Origin: an uncultured Lachnospiraceae bacterium
GTDB taxonomy: Bacteria; Bacillota; Clostridia; Lachnospirales; Lachnospiraceae
Assembly (NCBI GenBank): GCA_948473115.1
Contig: CAOKWI010000011.1
Location: forward strand, 1-64,000
Length of the DNA: 64,000 nt
Reading direction: 5' to 3'
Below the pieces are notes generated by a model. It made no database searches and was not told where the DNA came from. It was given only the letters and a program-made list of their open reading frames with translations. Position numbers and translations under genes: made by a program. Shown one piece after another: positions 59,949 to 64,000 of the stretch (positions within the stretch are counted from its first letter, which is position 1; the number at the start of each line of letters is the position of its first letter).

Positions 59949-61091
59949 TTATACCGTCTGGTGCTTCCCAATATAGACAGGGAACGTATCCGTACCTTTC
60001 ATGGATTTTCCGGCGGAAACCGTGACATTCTTGTCCATCACAAGATACTCCACATCCGCGCCCGCCTCGATCACGGAATCCTGCATCAGAATACAGTTCT
60101 TGACCTTCGCGCCCTTTGCGACCTTGACGCCACGGAACAGAATGCTGTCCTCCACCTCACCCTCGATCACGCAGCCGTCAGCCACCATCACATTCTGGAC
60201 TTTCGCGCCCTCGATATACCTGGTCGGATTGTCGTCACGGATCTTTGTGTATATCTGCTGCCCGGCGAACAAAGCATCCAGGTTATGGTCATCCAGCAGC
60301 TTCATATTTTCGTCAAAGTAACTCTTCATATCACAGATACGCGCCACATATCCGTCGTATTTATATGCCTGGATATTCAGCTTATTCAGCTGCGGCATCA
60401 GGACGTCACGCTCGAAATAAATCTGTCCGCGGACAGAAGCCGTATTGATCAGTTCGATCAGTTTCTCACGCTCCAGGACAAACATGCTCATTGATAGATT
60501 CTGGATTCCTGTCTTTTTGGAATTTACATAAATCTGTGTTACCCTGCCGTCCTCAATACCCAGCGTATAATAATAAGCAAGCCCGCTTTCCTCGATTTTC
60601 ATCATGCCGGCCGGGATCTCCTGCTCATTATAAGCCATGGTCACGTCCGCGCCGCTCTCTATGTGTGCCTTGATCAGGGCATTGAAATCAAAATTCACCA
60701 CAATATTGGTATCGGTCAGCACCACATACTTTTCCTTCTGGTTCCGCAGGAAACCAAGAATACTGGCAATCGCACCCACACGGCCTGTATAAGGCTTTAC
60801 GCCTTTCTCCACAAAGGGCGGGAAGATATGCAGACCGCCATTCTTGCGGACCAGATCCCACTCACGGCCGGAACCAAGGTGATCCATCAGGGAATGGTAA
60901 TTGTTGTTCACCATAACCGCTATATTGTCAATATCACAATGTGCCATGCTGGACAGGATAAAATCAATCAGACGGTAACGGCTGGCAAAGGGAATAGAAG
61001 CCATCAAACGCACGTTTACCAGATCGGGAACCAACACATCATAACTGTTGGGGAATACAATGCCAAGTGCACTTGTGTTTGAATTTACCAT
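59949..61091 (-). CDS. glgD: Glucose-1-phosphate adenylyltransferase, GlgD subunit
   Basis: GlgD is a GlgC paralogue that modulates or forms a heteromer with the catalytic subunit in Firmicutes. The N-terminal nucleotidyltransferase region is degenerate: [41 protein letters not shown] without the GlgC GGxGxRL loop. The C-terminal left-handed beta-helix follows ([42 protein letters not shown]). Length 380. Its ATG overlaps the glgC stop by seven bases, so they are co-translated. Confidence 0.95.
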   Translation of the reverse strand: MVNSNTSALGIVFPNSYDVLVPDLVNVRLMASIPFASRYRLIDFILSSMAHCDIDNIAVMVNNNYHSLMDHLGSGREWDLVRKNGGLHIFPPFVEKGVKPYTGRVGAIASILGFLRNQKEKYVVLTDTNIVVNFDFNALIKAHIESGADVTMAYNEQEIPAGMMKIEESGLAYYYTLGIEDGRVTQIYVNSKKTGIQNLSMSMFVLEREKLIELINTASVRGQIYFERDVLMPQLNKLNIQAYKYDGYVARICDMKSYFDENMKLLDDHNLDALFAGQQIYTKIRDDNPTRYIEGAKVQNVMVADGCVIEGEVEDSILFRGVKVAKGAKVKNCILMQDSVIEAGADVEYLVMDKNVTVSAGKSMKGTDTFPVYIGKHQTV

Positions 61092-62293
61092 TCTTCTCCA
61101 CCGCCTTCCACGTTCTTTCTCACCATAGCTTTCGGGCCTACCTTCGCATTGTCGCCAATCGTAACGCCCTCGCCTACGGTCGCAACACCGTTCTCCTCCT
61201 CCGTAGGCATCGCGCCCACTACGGCATTCTCACCGACGGTAACATTCTCCGCCACAATACAGTGCTTTACGACAGCGCCGGACTTGATGACCGTGCCGCC
61301 CATCACTACCGCGTCCTCTACCACGGCGCCTTCTTCCACCCTGACGCCTGCGAACAGAATGGAATGCTTTACCTCGCCTTTCACACGGCAGCCGTCTGTG
61401 ATCATCGAATTCTCCACCACCGCGCCGGCGCTGATCTTATGTCCGGTCATACCGCTGTTACGGCTGTAGATCTTCCAGTCTTCGTCAAACAGATTGATTC
61501 CGCTGTGTTCGGGATCCAGAATCTCCATGTTGGCCTCCCACAGGGAAGAAATGGTTCCTACATCCTTCCAGTAGCCGTCAAAGTGGTATGCATACATCCG
61601 GCGGTTGTCCTTGAGAAGGTTGGGAATAATGTTATTACCGAAGTCATTCTCGGAATTGGGATCCGCCTCGTCCTCCTCCAGATATTTCTTCAGGATGTCC
61701 CAGTTAAATATGTAGATACCCATGGAAGCCAGGTTGGACTTGGGATTCTTGGGTTTCTCCTGGAATTCCGTGATCCGGTCGTCCCCGTCCGCCACCATCA
61801 GGCCGAAGCGGGAAGCCTCCTCCCAGGGAACCTCCATGACAGCCACGGAAAACTCCGCGTTCTTCTCCTTGTGGAATTTCAGGAAATCGCTGTAATCCTG
61901 CTTGCAGATCTGGTCGCCTGACAGGATGATGACATACTCCGGATCATACCGCTCGATAAAAGAGATATTCTGGTAGATCGCGTTCGCCGTCCCCTTGTAC
62001 CAGTCGGAACCGCTTGCCTTCTGGTACGGAGGCAGCACATGCACCCCGCCATAAAGACGATCCAGATCCCAGGGCTGGCCATTGCCGATATACTCATTCA
62101 AGACCAAGGGCTGGTACTGAGTCAGGATACCTACCGTGTCAATCCCCGAATTGACACAGTTTGACAGCGGGAAGTCAATGATACGATATTTCCCGCCAAA
62201 CGGAACTGCCGGCTTCGCAAGCTTCTCGGTCAAAGCGTACAGACGGGATCCCTGTCCGCCGGCCAAAAGCATTGCAATCATTTCTTTTGCCAT
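61085..62293 (-). CDS. glgC: Glucose-1-phosphate adenylyltransferase, catalytic subunit
   Basis: Makes ADP-glucose from ATP and glucose-1-phosphate, the committed step of bacterial glycogen synthesis. Motifs: [49 protein letters not shown] and [11 protein letters not shown], then the hexapeptide beta-helix ([24 protein letters not shown]). Length 402. TTTAGGAGGGT precedes the ATG. No other glg genes are in the window. Confidence 0.97.
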   Translation of the reverse strand: MAKEMIAMLLAGGQGSRLYALTEKLAKPAVPFGGKYRIIDFPLSNCVNSGIDTVGILTQYQPLVLNEYIGNGQPWDLDRLYGGVHVLPPYQKASGSDWYKGTANAIYQNISFIERYDPEYVIILSGDQICKQDYSDFLKFHKEKNAEFSVAVMEVPWEEASRFGLMVADGDDRITEFQEKPKNPKSNLASMGIYIFNWDILKKYLEEDEADPNSENDFGNNIIPNLLKDNRRMYAYHFDGYWKDVGTISSLWEANMEILDPEHSGINLFDEDWKIYSRNSGMTGHKISAGAVVENSMITDGCRVKGEVKHSILFAGVRVEEGAVVEDAVVMGGTVIKSGAVVKHCIVAENVTVGENAVVGAMPTEEENGVATVGEGVTIGDNAKVGPKAMVRKNVEGGGEEW

Positions 62294-62478
62294 AGTATAC
62301 CCTCCTAAATAATATTCTTATCTAGGATTATACCATAAACTCCCATTATATGTATAGGGAATCATGGCAAAATTTCAGACAAAAAACAGCAGGGCAGATC
62401 GTTTTCACACTTTTTATTTCAGCCGGAAATTCTTCTATTTCAATATTGGCATATTGCATTTCATAATATATAATGTAT

Positions 62479-62526
62479 TTAGTCCAGACAATAATTAGTC
62501 CAGACAATAATTAGTCTGGACACTAA
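62479..62526. repeat. Three 16-bp tandem units before the 43-residue gene
   Basis: TTAGTCCAGACAATAA at 62479-62494 and 62495-62510, then TTAGTCTGGACACTAA at 62511-62526. The third unit is partly the reverse complement of the first two (AGTCCAGAC against GTCTGGAC). Placed between a TATAAT-like stretch and the ribosome binding site of the small gene, it may be a regulator-binding array. Confidence 0.65.
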
Positions 62527-62564
62527 GGATGAATGACTAAAAAAGAAAGGAGAGGTAGAAGGAT

Positions 62565-62696
62565 ATGACAGATAAGCAGCTGGAAGTTATCATGAATCTC
62601 GTAGCCGATAAATTTGAAGGTTGTAAGGATATGGAGGAAGTCAGGAAGGCCATCCAGGAGGTCAGGGAAATGGCGAAAAAGGAAAGGTCTGAATAA
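62565..62696 (+). CDS. 43-residue small helical protein
   Basis: GAAAGGAGAGG with a good second site GAAGGAT precedes ATG 62565. The product, MTDKQLEVIMNLVADKF then EGCKDMEEVRKAIQEVREMAKKE, is charged and helical. A perfect-stem hairpin follows the stop, so it looks like a complete independent gene. No family is recognised. Confidence 0.7.
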   Translation: MTDKQLEVIMNLVADKFEGCKDMEEVRKAIQEVREMAKKERSE

Positions 62697-62712
62697 ATCC
62701 TGGAATAAAAAC

Positions 62713-62738
62713 GGGAAACCCTGCGGACAGGGTTTCCC
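62713..62738 (+). terminator. Stem-loop after the 43-residue gene
   Basis: GGGAAACCCTG (62713-62723), CGGA loop, CAGGGTTTCCC (62728-62738), 17 bases past the stop. A weak T-rich tail (ATTCTTGTTT) follows. Confidence 0.7.
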
Positions 62739-62853
62739 ACATTCTTGTTTGTGATATACATTTCCGCAACTCTGTACGAGCCACTAAGGAAACGATGATG
62801 AAAGCGCTTCCCTAGATCCTGTGCGGCCATCCGCAGACCTGGACATGCCGCTC

Positions 62854-63720
62854 TCAGTCCAGTTCCACCAGTTCGTATTCCCTGCTGCCCACGCCCAGAT
62901 CCGCCGCAGCCTCAACGGTATGCACGCCGTTTTTGGACTCGATCCTCTCCAGGAGATGATCCCTGCCGGGATCCTTGGATGCATAGACCAGATCAAGGCA
63001 CGCCTGATCCAGCGCCACAGGATCCGTGGAGGAAAGGATTCCGATATCCGCAATGGCGGGATCCTCCGCCACGGCGCAGCAGTCACAGTCCACGGACATA
63101 TTTTTCATGACATTCACAAAGACAATGTTCTCCCCGAAATGATCCACAATGGTCTTGCTGGCATCCGCCATTGACTCCAGGAAGGAATCATGATCCGATG
63201 TCCAGAAGGCGTCCACATCTCCCACGCCGTGAATATAAGCTTTACCGTGTGAAGATGCCAGGCCGATGGAAATATTTTTCAGCGCGCCGCCAAAGCCTCC
63301 CATGGGGTGTCCCTTGAAATGGGACAGCACCAGCATGGAATCATATTTCTCCAGGTTCACTCCCACAAAATTCTTCTGGATCTTCTTTCCCCCGGGCACC
63401 AGCAGTTCTATCTCTCCCTCGGCATCCAGGATATCCACATCCGCGATCCCTGTCCAGCCATGGAGCTTCATGGTCTCCCAATGCGCCTCTGTGGTGTTTC
63501 TCTTTCCCTCATATGCGGTATTACACTCTACAATCGTACCCTTCACATGGTCGATGACCGGTTTCATAAAGTCGGGGCGCAGGAAATTCTGATTGCCCAC
63601 CTCGCCGGAGTGCAGCTTGACTGCCACCTTCCCCGGAAGCTTCACACCCATAGCCTCATACATCCGGATCATCGCCTGGGGCGTGATCTCTTTCGTAAAG
63701 AAAACCTTTGCTTTTGACAT
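62854..63720 (-). CDS. DUF362-domain iron-sulfur-like protein
   Basis: About 288 residues. DUF362 core features: KVAVKLHSGEVGNQNFLRPDF, AHFKGHPMGGFGGALKNISIGLASSHGKAYIHG and NVMKNMSVDCDCCA, the CxxC-type cluster (CDCC). SSTDPVALDQACLDLV precedes the end. Such proteins are often annotated as ferredoxin-like but the function is unknown. ATG 63720 has AGGAGG eight bases upstream; the frame to 63825 runs into the promoter region. Confidence 0.9.
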   Translation of the reverse strand: MSKAKVFFTKEITPQAMIRMYEAMGVKLPGKVAVKLHSGEVGNQNFLRPDFMKPVIDHVKGTIVECNTAYEGKRNTTEAHWETMKLHGWTGIADVDILDAEGEIELLVPGGKKIQKNFVGVNLEKYDSMLVLSHFKGHPMGGFGGALKNISIGLASSHGKAYIHGVGDVDAFWTSDHDSFLESMADASKTIVDHFGENIVFVNVMKNMSVDCDCCAVAEDPAIADIGILSSTDPVALDQACLDLVYASKDPGRDHLLERIESKNGVHTVEAAADLGVGSREYELVELD

Positions 63721-63826
63721 ATTGAACCTCCTGTCTAAATGTTTCCAACCACACAGCTGGAAATGTTTGTTATTGTACGCGCCCCCCTGTAAGCCATAGT
63801 ACCATACGCTGCCGTCCCCGGTCAAG

Positions 63827-64000
63827 CTACAGGTCTTCGCAGGCGTGCGGAAACCGCGCCCGCCCGGTTATGTATCTGTAGAAGGTATCCGCCGCAGGAC
63901 TCCTCCTCCGTTCCCTGTCCAGGGCGATCTGTACGGCACGCCCGGGAATCCCGCAGCAGAGTTGGATATGCACCAGCTTCCCTTCCGCCAGCAGGGGTGC
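63827..64000 (-). CDS. LysR-type regulator, C-terminal fragment at the window edge
   Basis: Open from the window edge; the last 57 residues read LLAEGKLVHIQLCCGIPGRAVQIALDRER and end DTFYRYITGRARF. The pattern G-K-L-V, then a short strand, then R-R near a helix is typical of the end of LysR substrate-binding domains, with a typical final helix. The rest of the gene is outside. Its stop lies about 105 bases upstream of the DUF362 start on the same strand. Confidence 0.6.
   Translation of the reverse strand, partial: APLLAEGKLVHIQLCCGIPGRAVQIALDRERRRSPAADTFYRYITGRARFPHACEDL

Overview
The window reads as chromosome of an anaerobic Clostridia member, most likely Lachnospiraceae, at roughly 50-53% GC. 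The evidence is pyruvate phosphate dikinase, the GlgC/GlgD pair, DUF4317, DUF5050, CmpB-type and NusG-II/Gx membrane proteins, strong AGGAGG ribosome binding sites and mostly housekeeping genes with clostridial-type neighbours. No rRNA operon, prophage or CRISPR array was seen.

Layout. 1-3.8 kb: one end of a Tn7-like element (tnsB with a damaged C-terminus, a lipoprotein, a small membrane protein, tnsA, then a cluster of putative TnsB-binding repeats). 3.8-4.3 kb: a hairpin-rich non-coding stretch. 4.3-13 kb: ppdK (with a CcpA-type cre site), a GDPD enzyme, an ABC-F ATPase, a PHP phosphoesterase and a Gpi18-like glycosyltransferase. 13.3-20 kb (minus): small acidic protein, gph, maf, ppk, an AAA ATPase, pheA. 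20-23 kb: DUF5050 protein, a zinc-type ArsR regulator, NusG-II and Gx proteins. 23.2-27.6 kb (minus): a folate operon folC-folE-HD-folP-folBK. 28-34 kb: membrane proteins, nitroreductase, pyrBI, tRNA-Pro. 34-40 kb (minus): AI-2E-type permease, pepD, MCP, slipin. 40.3-48.7 kb: rtcB followed by a structured RNA with a tRNA-mimic end, two WYL regulators, DUF4317, a P-loop kinase, an AAA-ATPase/nuclease and an MGMT-type protein. 49.5-55.5 kb: a giant J-domain protein and an Hsp70 paralogue. 56-59.9 kb: XRE regulator, FAD/Rieske oxidoreductase, esterase and TetR regulator. 60-64 kb: glgC-glgD, a 43-aa protein, DUF362 protein and the tail of a LysR regulator.

Most unusual features. (1) rtcB RNA ligase is followed at once by a multibranched RNA and a module whose T-arm, closed acceptor stem, D-arm and anticodon-stem pairing occur in circularly permuted order, like a bacterial Y RNA / tRNA mimic; no Ro60 gene is visible. 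(2) Intergenic regions hold several families of palindromic elements whose core is conserved while the pairing arms differ from copy to copy yet stay complementary; one copy has inserted into another. (3) A ~150-bp repeat is fused in frame into the start of a NusG-II protein and recurs upstream of a WYL gene. (4) The Tn7-like end has TTTTTGGC repeats at exact 21-bp spacing in head-to-head orientation.

Limits: all homology statements are from reading the sequence, not from searches. Start codons were chosen by ribosome binding site where possible. RNA folds were paired by eye.
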